In this document: positions 39,767-48,762 of the stretch, piece by piece | How positions within the stretch are numbered: the first letter of the stretch is position 1 | Layout of the letters: the number at the start of each line of letters is the position of its first letter | NCBI GenBank assembly: GCA_903873475.1 | Contig: CAIQON010000116.1 | Coordinates: 1-54,005 of the forward strand | From: an uncultured bacterium | GTDB taxonomy: Bacteria > Pseudomonadota > Gammaproteobacteria > Burkholderiales > CAIKXV01 | Reading direction: 5' to 3' | Length of the DNA: 54,005 nucleotides | Made by a program: the position numbers and the translations under genes | Notes under the pieces: generated by a model | Databases searched by the model: none | What the model was told of the DNA's origin: nothing | What the model saw: the letters and a program-made list of their open reading frames with translations, nothing else

Positions 39767-42700
39767 CTAGGGCGCTCGCACCTCGCTGTCGCGCAGGCAC
39801 GAGACGAGCCTGTCCACTTCCCCGTCGGCGTCGCGCCACCAGTCTGTCGACCACACCCGCGCGATCTTCCAGCCGAGGTTCTCCAGCACGAACTGACGCA
39901 ACCGGTCGCGGTCGCGTGCCGTCGCGCCGGAGTGATAGGTCCGTCCGTCGCACTCGATGCCGAGCAGGTAGCGCCCCGGCGCGTTCGGGTCGACGACCGC
40001 CAGGTCGATGCGGTAGCCGGAGCAGCCGACCTGCGCATGCACGTCCCAGCCGCGTTCGCGCAGCGCCTGCATCACCGCGCGCTCGAACGGACTGTCCGGC
40101 TCGCGGCCGGTCGGCGTGGACTGCGCGATGAGCGCGCGCGGGCCCTTGATCGCGAAATCGAGGTAGTGCTTGAGGTCGCGCACGCCCGCGGCGCGTACCT
40201 TCGAGGTGTCGATCTGCCCGGGGTCGAGCGAGCTGAAGATGCGCACGGCTTCGCGTGCGCGGGTGATCGCCACGTTCAGGCGTCGATGGCCACCCTCGCC
40301 GTTGAGCGGGCCGAAGTTCATCGTCATGCGCCCCGCGGCGTCCAGGCCGAAGGTGGTCGAGAAGCAGATCACGTCGCGCTCGTCGCCCTGCACGTTCTCG
40401 AGGTTCTTGATGAACAGCGGCTCGTTGCTGGCAGCCGAGATCGCGCGGTCGAGTTCGGCGTTCGTACGGCGGCGCTGGTCGAGCAGCGTCTCGATCAGGG
40501 CCTGCTGCGGCTGGTTGAAGGTGACCACGCCGATCGAGCGGGGCTTTGCGTCCCTGTTCGCCTGCGCATCGAGGTAGTGCTTCTCGATCGCCGCGACCAC
40601 CGCCTCGGCCTCGATGCGGTTGGTGCGCGAGCCGCCGCGGTCGTACACGCCCTCGACCCGCTCGTAGCGCACCGCGGTGTCGCTGGTGACCGGCGAGGGG
40701 AAGGTGATCAGGCTCGACTCGTAGTAGGTCACGTTGCTGAACGCGATCAGGCTTTCATGCCGGCTGCGGTAGTGCCATTGCAGGCTGCTGCGGTTCATGC
40801 CGGCGCCGAGGCACTCGTCGAGGATGCTCTCCAGGTCTTCGACCTGTTCTTCGTCGGTCGTCGTGTCGTCGTTGTCGGTGGACCTGTTGAAGAAGTTGGT
40901 CGGCGGCAGCTGCTTCGGATCGCCGACCACCACCAGCTGCCGGCCGCGGGCGATGGTGCCCACGGCGTCCCAGACGGTGATCTGCGAGGCTTCGTCGAAC
41001 ACCACCAGGTCGAACGGTGCATAGCCGGCGTCGAGGTACTGCGCGACCGACAGCGGCGACATCAGCAGGCAGGGCTTAAGGCGCGGCAGCAGCGTCGGCA
41101 GCGCCTGCACCAGCTGGCGGATCGGCAGGTGGCGGCGCTGCTTCTGCAGCTCGCGGCGCAGCCGGCCGAGCTCGGCATCCGCGCCCGGCATCGACAGGCC
41201 GGACCATGGCACGGCGGCGGCGAGCTTCGCGGCGATATAGGCCTGGGTGAGCGCCTGGAAGCGTGCGTCGGCGTCGCGGAACTCGAGGATGCAGCGCGTG
41301 TGGTCGGCGCTCGAGAAGCCGCGCAGTATCGGCTCGCCGTCGAGGGTCTTCTTCACCCACCAGTGGCGGTAGCTGTATTCGAAGTGGCCGGCGATCGCGG
41401 CGAGCGGCACGGTACCGCCGGGTTCGGCATGCTCCAGCGTGGCCACGAGGCCCTGCAGGCCGTGCGCGATCGCCTGTTCGCGCACCTTGCGCCACAGGCA
41501 CCACGGCTGCAGCCGGCGGTGCGCTGCAGCCCATCCGGCGAGCGTGCCGCGGATGCGCTCGAGCGCGCCTTCGGCGCCGACGGCGCTCGCATTGCCGGGG
41601 ATCGGCGCGGGCGCCACCGCTGCAGCCCCGGACGAGGCGACCGGGGTGAACGAAGTCTTCGCCAGCGCTTCGACCGCCTGCAGCGCGGCGTTCAGCGCGC
41701 GCCAGGCCTCGCGATGCTGGATCAGTGCCTGGCCTACCGGACCATCGGGCCGCAGCAGCGCGCGGTCTTCCGCCACCAGCGGCTGCAGCGTGGCGCGCAG
41801 CGCGTCGGCCCGCGCGGGGTCGGTGCCCGTGACCCGGGTGACGCTGTCGGCGAACTGCTTCGCCCATTGCTCATGGCCGGTGACTGCGGCCCAGTCGGTG
41901 GCGATGCCGTCGTAGTGCTCCTGCAGCAGTGCCTGGGCATCGGCCTGCATCGAGCGCAGCAGCTGGTCTTCTTCGTTCACCGCGGCGAGCGGCGCGAACA
42001 GCGCGGCGATGGCTGCGTCCGCGGGCGGTACGCCATCGGCGCGGAACGCAGCCAGCCGCTTGCGCAGCGCGCGCCGGCCGAGCGCCGACTTCGGCCACCA
42101 GGTGGCGCTCGCCTGCGCCCACTCGGCCTGCAGATCGACCGCATCGAGCTTCGCCAGCAGCGGTGTCCAGCCAGTGCCGAGCGCGTCCCAGTGCGCGTTG
42201 CGCGCCTGCCCGCACCTGGCCAGCACCTGCAGGCGCGCGCGCGCGCCCGGATCGTGTGCGGCGCGGGCGAGGCCCGCCGGCACCGTCGGGGCCGCCAGCA
42301 GCCGGTCGGCGAGCTGGTCGAGGCAATGCCAGCCATCCATCGACAGCCCGCTGCATGGCAGCTTGAGGTGCGCGCCGACGGCCTGCGCAGACTGCTGGAA
42401 GGCCGCGATCGCGGCGTCGAGCGTGCGCGCTGCGGCGAGCAGGTCGTCCTGCCAGCTCGGGCTCCACTCGGTGTGGCCGATCGCGGCGAGCGGATGGCCC
42501 TCGATGCGGCCGACCGGGTCGGCGAGCGAAGCCATCCGCCGCGACAGTTCGCGCAGCGTGTCGAGCGCCTCCCGGTCGTGCACCTGCGGGTCGGGCCAGG
42601 GCATCGGCGAGGCGGGCGCGGCGTCGTCGCGCCCTTGCGCCGCGATGCAGGTGCCGATCGCGTCGAACACGGTGAGCCCGTTCGGATACACCCGGTGCAG

Positions 42701-45241
42701 CGCATCGACCAGCCCGTTGAGCGACTGCCGCAGCGCGCCGAGGCGATCGGCCTCGCGCTGCCATTCTTCGGACGGCTTCTGCGCAGCGATGTCCAGCGTC
42801 GCCCCCAGCGCGCGCACGATCTCGGCCTTCTTCGCCTTCGCCGAATGCAACTCGAGGCAGAACGGGCCGAGGCCGATCTGTTCGAGCCGCCGGTGCACCA
42901 CCTCGAGCGCGGCGAGCTTCTCGGAGACGAACAGCACCGTGCGGCCCTTCGCCAGCAGGTGCGCGATCAGGTTGGTGATGGTCTGGCTCTTGCCGGTGCC
43001 GGGCGGGCCCTCGAGCACCAGGTCGCGGCCGGCATCGATCGTGCAGATCGCCTTCAGCTGCGACGAGTCGGCGATCAGCGGCGCCAGGATGTCGTGCGGC
43101 GCATAGGTGTCGTCGAGTCGGTCAAGCCCGGGCAGCGGCTCGTCGCGTACGAACGCTTCGCCCGGGCGGTCGATCAGGTGCTGCACCACGCGGTTGGCCT
43201 TCAGCTGCTCGGTGCGGTCCTGCAGGTCTTTCCACATGAGGTACTTGGTGAACGAGAACAGGCCGAGGTGCGCCTCGTCGAGCACCTCCCATTGCTTGAG
43301 CTCGGTCACCGCGAGGCGGAAGGCCTGCAGCAGGCGGGCGACGTCGATGCCCTTGTCGTCGGCGGGCAGGGCTTCGCTGCCTGCCGCGCTGCTGGCTGCA
43401 GCGCCGAGGCTGCCCAGCGCCCCGATACGGATCTCTTCGCGCTGGCGCATCATCTGCAGCAGCGTCGGGTTGACGATGGCATCGTCGTCGTGGCGCACCA
43501 GCCGGAAGCCGGAGCGCACCGACTGGCGCAGCAGCGTCACCGGCACGAGCAGGATCGGCGCCAGATGCGAGGCCTCGGCCCGTTCGGTGTCGGTCCAGCG
43601 CAGCAGCCCGAAGGCGAGGAACAGGGTGTTCGCGCCACCTTCCTCCAGCCCCTCGCGCGCCTTGCGGAACAGGCCGATCAGCGTGGCATCGAGGTCCTCG
43701 GGCGCGAGCCTGACCAGCAGTTCGCGCCCGGCCAGTGCGCTGCGGGCCATCTCGTCCCAGGGCGTCTGGCCGGTGCGGTTGCGCAGGACTTCGGACGAGC
43801 GCGGGTCCTTGCCGTCCATGATCTCCGGCTCGGCGCGCAGGCGGAACTCGCTGCCATCGGACAGCGCATCTTCCAGCGCGGCGAGGTCGGGTGCGGCGAT
43901 GCGCAGCGTCGACTTCGACGGCTTGAAGTTGAGCAGCCGGTTGCGCAGGGTCAGGTCGAGCAGCTTCGACTTCCACTTCGACAGCCGGCCCTCGGGCGTG
44001 TCGTCGGGGCTGGCGTCGACGATCCTGAGCAGCGCCGGGTCGAGCGGCGGCAGGTCGGGCATGGGCTCGATGGGGGCAGCGGCTGTTGCCGCGGTGCCGC
44101 CGGTGGCCGGCGCGGTGGCGTTGCCCGGCGTGCCGCCGCCATCCACCGCCATCGACTGCGAAGGCAGAGGCCGGATATGCACCGCGCGCGCGCGCCGGAT
44201 GTCGATCGCATACAGGAACTGTCCGCCATCGGCGAGGTAGCCCTGCCCCTGCTCGAGCGCGATACGCAGCGATGGCCGCTGCGCCGGGTGCTGTGCGACG
44301 CCGGTGGTCTCGAACACCAGCAACTCGCCGCTCGCCACCCGCTTGCGCACCGACTGCACGTCATCGACCAGCGGATCCGGGAACGCGGCGTCGTGCAGCC
44401 AGGCACCGATCCACGCATGGCCTTCCTTCAGCAGCACCACGGCTCCGAGGCCGGCCTGTTCCAGGCAGGAGGCGAACAGCATGGTCAGGTCGAGGCAGCT
44501 GCCCACCCGGTGCTCGAGGATGCGGCCCGGCGTGCGCACCTTCTGCCCGTCGGTGCCGAACGAGGCTGGCGGCTCGACATACTGCAGCCCCTCGTTGCAT
44601 ACGGCGGTGTAGAGCGCCGACACCTGCTGCCATACCGCCTCGCGGCGTTTCGACTGGTAGCCGTCCATCGACAGCCCCGGCTGCGCCGTCTTCAGCAACT
44701 GCGAAGCCTTGCCCACCAGCGAATCGACCGCCGGGTCGTTCGGCATGGAGAAGGCCGCCAGCAGTTCCGGCAGTGACCGCGTTCCGGCCCACTGGTCGTA
44801 AGCGAGTACTTCCACCGCATGGGTGGCACGGGCGAGCTCACGGTCTCCGGCACGCACGGAAACCGTGATGCTGGCCTGCACCGCCTCGGCCAGGTTGGCG
44901 AGGAAGGCGTGGTCCGGCTGCAGGTCGAGCGGCGCGACGTGCCGGCGCTCGCCTGGCTGCAGGCGGTCGAAGCGCAGCGTGACCCCGCGCGCGAACGGCG
45001 GGTTGCAGGCGACCTCGACCTGCAGGTTCTCCAGCGGCGCATCGCCGGCATGGGTCAGCGCGAGTGACCGCACCACCGGTACCCCGCACTGGATCGACGC
45101 ATAGCCGAGGATGGCATCGGCGTCCAGGGTGAGGGTGAGGTCGAGGTCAGGGTCGAGCGGGGGCGTGACCGGGGTGGTGGGCGAGGGAGGGTTCAGGGGT
45201 GGTCCGTTTCGGTGGCGCGGGGGACGCTGGCACTTTGGCAC
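39767..45241 (-). CDS. Giant helicase-nuclease: transglutaminase-like + DUF4011 + superfamily 1 helicase + MTES_1575-type endonuclease
   Basis: A 1824-residue protein. Residues about 205-300 resemble a transglutaminase-like fold with Cys249 (HRVGSCLDLTMLF) and His275 (KEGHAWIGAW). Residues 418-450 (LSKWKSKLLDLTLRNRLLNF) are a DUF4011-type start. The helicase has Walker A GPPGTGKS near 745-752, ERR-like box ELHSAKAKK and Walker B DLVVFDEASQ near 1411-1419 with VVVGDPKQLPPTNFF. The last 110 residues hold the nuclease fold: YRIDLAVVD and GIECDGRTYH near 1743-1768. Such large helicase-nuclease proteins are known in defence islands. The start is uncertain: GTG at 45241 lacks a ribosome site. The N-terminal Pro/Thr-rich part (15-30) is probably linker. 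Confidence 0.75.
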   Translation of the reverse strand: MPKCQRPPRHRNGPPLNPPSPTTPVTPPLDPDLDLTLTLDADAILGYASIQCGVPVVRSLALTHAGDAPLENLQVEVACNPPFARGVTLRFDRLQPGERRHVAPLDLQPDHAFLANLAEAVQASITVSVRAGDRELARATHAVEVLAYDQWAGTRSLPELLAAFSMPNDPAVDSLVGKASQLLKTAQPGLSMDGYQSKRREAVWQQVSALYTAVCNEGLQYVEPPASFGTDGQKVRTPGRILEHRVGSCLDLTMLFASCLEQAGLGAVVLLKEGHAWIGAWLHDAAFPDPLVDDVQSVRKRVASGELLVFETTGVAQHPAQRPSLRIALEQGQGYLADGGQFLYAIDIRRARAVHIRPLPSQSMAVDGGGTPGNATAPATGGTAATAAAPIEPMPDLPPLDPALLRIVDASPDDTPEGRLSKWKSKLLDLTLRNRLLNFKPSKSTLRIAAPDLAALEDALSDGSEFRLRAEPEIMDGKDPRSSEVLRNRTGQTPWDEMARSALAGRELLVRLAPEDLDATLIGLFRKAREGLEEGGANTLFLAFGLLRWTDTERAEASHLAPILLVPVTLLRQSVRSGFRLVRHDDDAIVNPTLLQMMRQREEIRIGALGSLGAAASSAAGSEALPADDKGIDVARLLQAFRLAVTELKQWEVLDEAHLGLFSFTKYLMWKDLQDRTEQLKANRVVQHLIDRPGEAFVRDEPLPGLDRLDDTYAPHDILAPLIADSSQLKAICTIDAGRDLVLEGPPGTGKSQTITNLIAHLLAKGRTVLFVSEKLAALEVVHRRLEQIGLGPFCLELHSAKAKKAEIVRALGATLDIAAQKPSEEWQREADRLGALRQSLNGLVDALHRVYPNGLTVFDAIGTCIAAQGRDDAAPASPMPWPDPQVHDREALDTLRELSRRMASLADPVGRIEGHPLAAIGHTEWSPSWQDDLLAAARTLDAAIAAFQQSAQAVGAHLKLPCSGLSMDGWHCLDQLADRLLAAPTVPAGLARAAHDPGARARLQVLARCGQARNAHWDALGTGWTPLLAKLDAVDLQAEWAQASATWWPKSALGRRALRKRLAAFRADGVPPADAAIAALFAPLAAVNEEDQLLRSMQADAQALLQEHYDGIATDWAAVTGHEQWAKQFADSVTRVTGTDPARADALRATLQPLVAEDRALLRPDGPVGQALIQHREAWRALNAALQAVEALAKTSFTPVASSGAAAVAPAPIPGNASAVGAEGALERIRGTLAGWAAAHRRLQPWCLWRKVREQAIAHGLQGLVATLEHAEPGGTVPLAAIAGHFEYSYRHWWVKKTLDGEPILRGFSSADHTRCILEFRDADARFQALTQAYIAAKLAAAVPWSGLSMPGADAELGRLRRELQKQRRHLPIRQLVQALPTLLPRLKPCLLMSPLSVAQYLDAGYAPFDLVVFDEASQITVWDAVGTIARGRQLVVVGDPKQLPPTNFFNRSTDNDDTTTDEEQVEDLESILDECLGAGMNRSSLQWHYRSRHESLIAFSNVTYYESSLITFPSPVTSDTAVRYERVEGVYDRGGSRTNRIEAEAVVAAIEKHYLDAQANRDAKPRSIGVVTFNQPQQALIETLLDQRRRTNAELDRAISAASNEPLFIKNLENVQGDERDVICFSTTFGLDAAGRMTMNFGPLNGEGGHRRLNVAITRAREAVRIFSSLDPGQIDTSKVRAAGVRDLKHYLDFAIKGPRALIAQSTPTGREPDSPFERAVMQALRERGWDVHAQVGCSGYRIDLAVVDPNAPGRYLLGIECDGRTYHSGATARDRDRLRQFVLENLGWKIARVWSTDWWRDADGEVDRLVSCLRDSEVRAP

Positions 45242-45458
45242 CGCGCGGCACGGCGCAGCGCGAGCGGCCGTGCAATGTAGCCGTTTCGACCGGGTCTGCT
45301 CAATGCCGGGGCGCCGCCGAAGCGATCGGTAACCGGGGTTCGCGCCTTCCGCCCCGGCTGCCGCCGTCAGGCATGCGGTACAGTTGCGAACGGCGCCTTC
45401 CGCGCCGCTGCGATCGGTTTGCCGCCGGCAACGTTCCGGCCATCAGGAGGAGGTCATC

Positions 45459-46442
45459 ATGGCACTCGGCCATCACGTCCGGAGGGTTTCCGGTTTCCTG
45501 GGCCTCGCACTGTCCGGCCTCGCGCTCCAGGCCGCGGCCCAGCAGGATTTCCCGGTGAAGCCGATCCGGCTCATCGTGCCCTCTGGCGCGGGCGGCGGCA
45601 CCGACGGCACCACGCGCCTGGTCGCGCCGAAACTCGATGAATTCTTCGGCCAGCGCGTGCTGGTCGAGAACCGGCCGGGCGCCGGCTCCATCGTCGGTAC
45701 CGAGTTCGTGGCCCGTTCCGCGCCCGACGGTTATACGCTGCTCACCGCGATCAGCAGCATGACCATCCAGCCGGCGATCGCGAAGAACCTTCCGTTCGAC
45801 CCGGTGCGCGACTTCGCACCGGTGAGCCAGTACGTGTCGCTGCCGAACATCCTGCTCGGCAACCTTTCCCTGCCGCCGCGCAACGTCAAGGAACTGATCG
45901 CGTTCGCGAAGGCCCGCCCCGGCACGCTCGAGTTCGCCTCGGCAGGCACCGGCTCCAGCCTGCACATGAGCATGGAACTGTTCCTCAGCATGGCCGGGCT
46001 GAAGATGGTGCACGTGCCATACAAGAGCGCCACGACAGGCATCGGCGACGTCGTCGCCGGCCACCTGCCGCTGATGGTGAACAACATGATCGTCGGCACG
46101 TCGTACGTGAAGTCCGGCCGCCTGCGCGCCTATGGCGTGACCAGCCCCACGCGGTCGAAGAGTGCCCCCGAGATCCCGACCATCGCCGAGCAGGGCGTAC
46201 CGGGCTACGAGGCGGTGCAGTGGTACGGGATGATCGCCCCCGCCGGCACGCCGAAGGAGGTGATCGCGCGCCTGCACAAGGGCGTGGTGTTCGCGCTGCA
46301 GGATCCTGGCACGCGCGAGCGGCTGGTCTCCAGCGGCGCCGAACCGGTGGGCAGCACGCCGGAGGAGTTCGCGGCGCTGATGCGCGCCGAGGTGGTGAAG
46401 TGGGCGAAGGTGGTGAAGGCTGCGGGCATCGCGCGCGAGTAG
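45459..46442 (+). CDS. Bug/TctC-family periplasmic substrate-binding protein
   Basis: A 327-residue protein starting at an ATG with AGGAGGAGG upstream; the frame is open further but without a ribosome site. The signal ends near LQAAAQQDFP. Loops: IRLIVPSGAGGGTDGTTR, NRPGAGSIVG, HVPYKSATTG. The third loop lacks the common Gly-Gly after YK, a mark that sets it off from the other copies. It is divergent from the helicase-nuclease and followed 124 bases later by another Bug gene, so the two may be a pair. Confidence 0.9.
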   Translation: MALGHHVRRVSGFLGLALSGLALQAAAQQDFPVKPIRLIVPSGAGGGTDGTTRLVAPKLDEFFGQRVLVENRPGAGSIVGTEFVARSAPDGYTLLTAISSMTIQPAIAKNLPFDPVRDFAPVSQYVSLPNILLGNLSLPPRNVKELIAFAKARPGTLEFASAGTGSSLHMSMELFLSMAGLKMVHVPYKSATTGIGDVVAGHLPLMVNNMIVGTSYVKSGRLRAYGVTSPTRSKSAPEIPTIAEQGVPGYEAVQWYGMIAPAGTPKEVIARLHKGVVFALQDPGTRERLVSSGAEPVGSTPEEFAALMRAEVVKWAKVVKAAGIARE

Positions 46443-46566
46443 GCGGCGCGGCTGCACCGACAGTTGACGCAAGGCACGGCAGACTTCATGCTGAAGCCGT
46501 TGTCTGTCTGTATCGATCGATCGCGCGAGCGGGGATACACCCGCCGCGTCGACGGAGGAGGGCGGC

Positions 46567-47601
46567 TTGTTCGCTCGCTGGAGCCGTATCCACGCCGGCC
46601 GCGTCCTGCGCCGCTGGGCGCGTGTGTCATCCATGGTGGCCAGCCTGGCAGGGGGCGGCATGTTCATGGCCGCCAGTACCGCCTTGCCCCAGGGCAGTGC
46701 GCCCGATCGCCCGGTGCGGTTGATCGTGCCGTTCGCCCCGGGCGGGATCAACGATACCGTTGCGCGGCCACTGGCCGAACGCATGCGCTCGGTCCTCGGC
46801 AACATCGTGGTCGAGAACCGGGCCGGTGCCGGCGGCACGATCGGCGCGGCGGTCGTGGCGCGGGCCGAACCGGACGGCAACACCCTGCTGCTGGGCAGTG
46901 CGGCCACCCACATCGTCGGGCCGCTGGTGACGACTGCGCCCGGCTACGACCCGGTCAAGGACTTCACGCCGGTCGGCATCATCGCGGTCAGCGGCCTGGC
47001 GATTGCCGTCCACCCCTCCTTGCCGGTGAAGACACTGCAGGCGTTCATCGCGTTCGCCCGCGACCGTCCGAACCAGTTGTCCTATGCGTCTGCCGGAGCC
47101 GGCTCGGCGACGCACCTGGGCGCCGAGCTGTTCAAGTCGCTCGCCAGGCTGCCATCGCTGTCGCACGTGCCCTATCGTGGCGGCGGTCCGGCCGCCACCG
47201 ACCTGCTGGGAGGCCATGTTCCGGTCGGCGTACTCAATATCAGCGGCCAGATGATCGAATACCACCGTGCAGGGCGGCTGCGCATCCTCGCGGTGACGAC
47301 CGCGAAGCGAGCCGGCAGCGCCTCCGAGATCCCGACGGCGATCGAGTCCGGGTTGAGGGACATGGTCGCCCTGAATTTCGCCGGGCTGTTCGTGCCGTCG
47401 GCAACGCCGGCCGCCACGGTCGAGCGCGTCTCGACTGCGCTGCGGGCCGCCATCGCCGACAAGGCACTGGTGAAGCTGTTCTCGAATGCGGGCCTCGAAA
47501 TGTCCGCAGACGATACACCGGAGCGCGCCCAGCGCTTCATCGAATCCGAGATCGGCCGCTGGTCGCCAGTGATCCGGTCCATCGGACTCAAACCGGGCTG
47601 A
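46567..47601 (+). CDS. Bug/TctC-family periplasmic substrate-binding protein (TTG start)
   Basis: A 344-residue protein. The start is TTG at 46567 after GGAGGAGGG; the leader is long (MFARWSRIHAGRVLRRWARV before the hydrophobic core SSMVASLAGGGMFMAAS). An ATG at 46630 or 46660 would give a shorter leader but no ribosome site. Loops: VRLIVPFAPGGINDTVAR, NRAGAGGTIG, HVPYRGGGPAAT. The Tyr-Arg replaces Tyr-Lys in the last loop. Together with the previous gene and the NMT1-like gene downstream it forms a set of three binding proteins with no catabolic enzyme in between. Confidence 0.88.
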   Translation: MFARWSRIHAGRVLRRWARVSSMVASLAGGGMFMAASTALPQGSAPDRPVRLIVPFAPGGINDTVARPLAERMRSVLGNIVVENRAGAGGTIGAAVVARAEPDGNTLLLGSAATHIVGPLVTTAPGYDPVKDFTPVGIIAVSGLAIAVHPSLPVKTLQAFIAFARDRPNQLSYASAGAGSATHLGAELFKSLARLPSLSHVPYRGGGPAATDLLGGHVPVGVLNISGQMIEYHRAGRLRILAVTTAKRAGSASEIPTAIESGLRDMVALNFAGLFVPSATPAATVERVSTALRAAIADKALVKLFSNAGLEMSADDTPERAQRFIESEIGRWSPVIRSIGLKPG

Positions 47602-47664
47602 CCTGCAGGTCGAGCCCTTCGTTGCTGCATGTGCTCTCAAGTTGATCGACAGGAGATTTCCATC

Positions 47665-48609
47665 ATGACCGCGCCGCTGAAGCAAACCCGCATCGAACTC
47701 AACAACGCCGTGTTCTCGCTGCCCGACATCGTGGCCAAGGCCGAAGGCTATTTCATCGACGAAGGCGTCGACGTCGAACTGGTCCTGCCCGAGAAGCGCA
47801 AGTCCATGATCGCGGCCGCGGATGCGCCGATCAAGCAGCACTCGGCCATCCAGTCGTTCCTCTGGCACGAGGGCATCGAGAAGGGCGAATTCTCGGTCTA
47901 CCACGCCTGCGAATGGGGCCAGATGCGCCGCACCCAGGATACCTGCGCCGGCGTGAAGGTGATCACCAAGCGCGCGGCCGTGTCGACCCAGGCGATCATC
48001 GTGCGCGGCGATTCACCGTACAACGTGCCGCAGGACCTCGCCGACGTCGAGGTCGCGGTCAACTACCATGCCGGCTCGCACTACATCACGCTCGGCATGC
48101 TGGCCGGCTTCATGAAGCAGGACCAGGTGAAGACCGTCCACATCGGCGTGCCCAACCAGCGCTTCAAGGCGGTGATGGAAGGCCGCATCCAGGCCGCCGC
48201 CGTGATGGAGCCGTGGATCTCTGCCGCCGAGAAGCTCGGCTTCAAGATCATCTGCGAGGCCTTTTACAATGGCCTCGAAGTGGCCGACCCGTCGGTGGAC
48301 ACCGAACTGTTCGATGCACTGCGCCGCGCCCACATCCGCGCGGTCGACAAGATCAACCAGGACATCCGCCCCTGGCTGCACCACCTCACCGCAGAGGTGC
48401 CGGCCGACATCGTGAAGCTGGAGGCCTCCGACCTGCACCTGCCCCGGCTGCGCTACAACCATCCGGAGTTCTATTCGCCAGCCGAGTTCCAGCGTACCTA
48501 TGACTTCATGGTCGAGCGGGGCCTGATCAATCCGGAAAGCACCTTCGACAAGCTGGTCGGCGGGCGGGCCGCCGAGCTGGGCAGGGGAGGCGCGCCGCTG
48601 GCGTCCTGA
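47665..48609 (+). CDS. NMT1/THI5-like substrate-binding protein without signal peptide
   Basis: A 314-residue protein of the NMT1/TauA-SsuA superfamily (ABC-type solute binding). It begins ELNNAVFSLPDIVAKAEGYFIDEGVDVELVL, the usual start of the mature fold, without a hydrophobic leader, so it may be cytoplasmic or its leader is elsewhere. Other landmarks are ITKRAAVSTQAIIVRGDS, ALGM-type helix in ITLGMLAGFM and AVMEPWISAAEKLGF. The last 70 residues, with NQDIRPWLHHLTAEVPADIVK and PESTFDKLVGGR, are extra. The ATG has AGGAG upstream. Such cytoplasmic forms exist that act as enzymes (THI5-like) or sensors. No transporter genes lie beside it. Confidence 0.75.
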   Translation: MTAPLKQTRIELNNAVFSLPDIVAKAEGYFIDEGVDVELVLPEKRKSMIAAADAPIKQHSAIQSFLWHEGIEKGEFSVYHACEWGQMRRTQDTCAGVKVITKRAAVSTQAIIVRGDSPYNVPQDLADVEVAVNYHAGSHYITLGMLAGFMKQDQVKTVHIGVPNQRFKAVMEGRIQAAAVMEPWISAAEKLGFKIICEAFYNGLEVADPSVDTELFDALRRAHIRAVDKINQDIRPWLHHLTAEVPADIVKLEASDLHLPRLRYNHPEFYSPAEFQRTYDFMVERGLINPESTFDKLVGGRAAELGRGGAPLAS

Positions 48610-48622
48610 GTCGCAGTCGATC

Positions 48623-48654
48623 GCATCGGTGTCGGCTGCGGCCGGCGCCGATGC
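48623..48654. terminator. Hairpin after the NMT1-like gene
   Basis: GCATCGG at 48623-48629 pairs perfectly with CCGATGC at 48648-48654 around a GC-rich 18-base loop that can pair further. It is 13 bases past the stop codon. No T-run follows, so factor-independent termination is uncertain. Confidence 0.35.
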
Positions 48655-48762
48655 TGAACGTGTCATGTAACTCAAGCGTCACGGGCCCGAAACACGGCCC
48701 TCGTAAGGTTCACCTCCCAATCCCCGAGTTTCCGTTTCCGGCAACTTGTCCGAGGTGACCTG

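Noticed and set aside
39932-44776. A 1614-residue plus-strand frame opposite the helicase-nuclease
   Set aside because: It is an antisense shadow of a GC-rich gene: Arg, Gly and Ala dominate, and no domain is visible, while the minus strand has clear helicase motifs.
48659-48684. TGTCATGTAACTCAAGCGTC as a Pho box before the phosphatase gene
   Set aside because: The first half fits TGTCAT, but no second TGTCA lies at the 11-base spacing that PhoB needs. Only phosphatase content makes it tempting.
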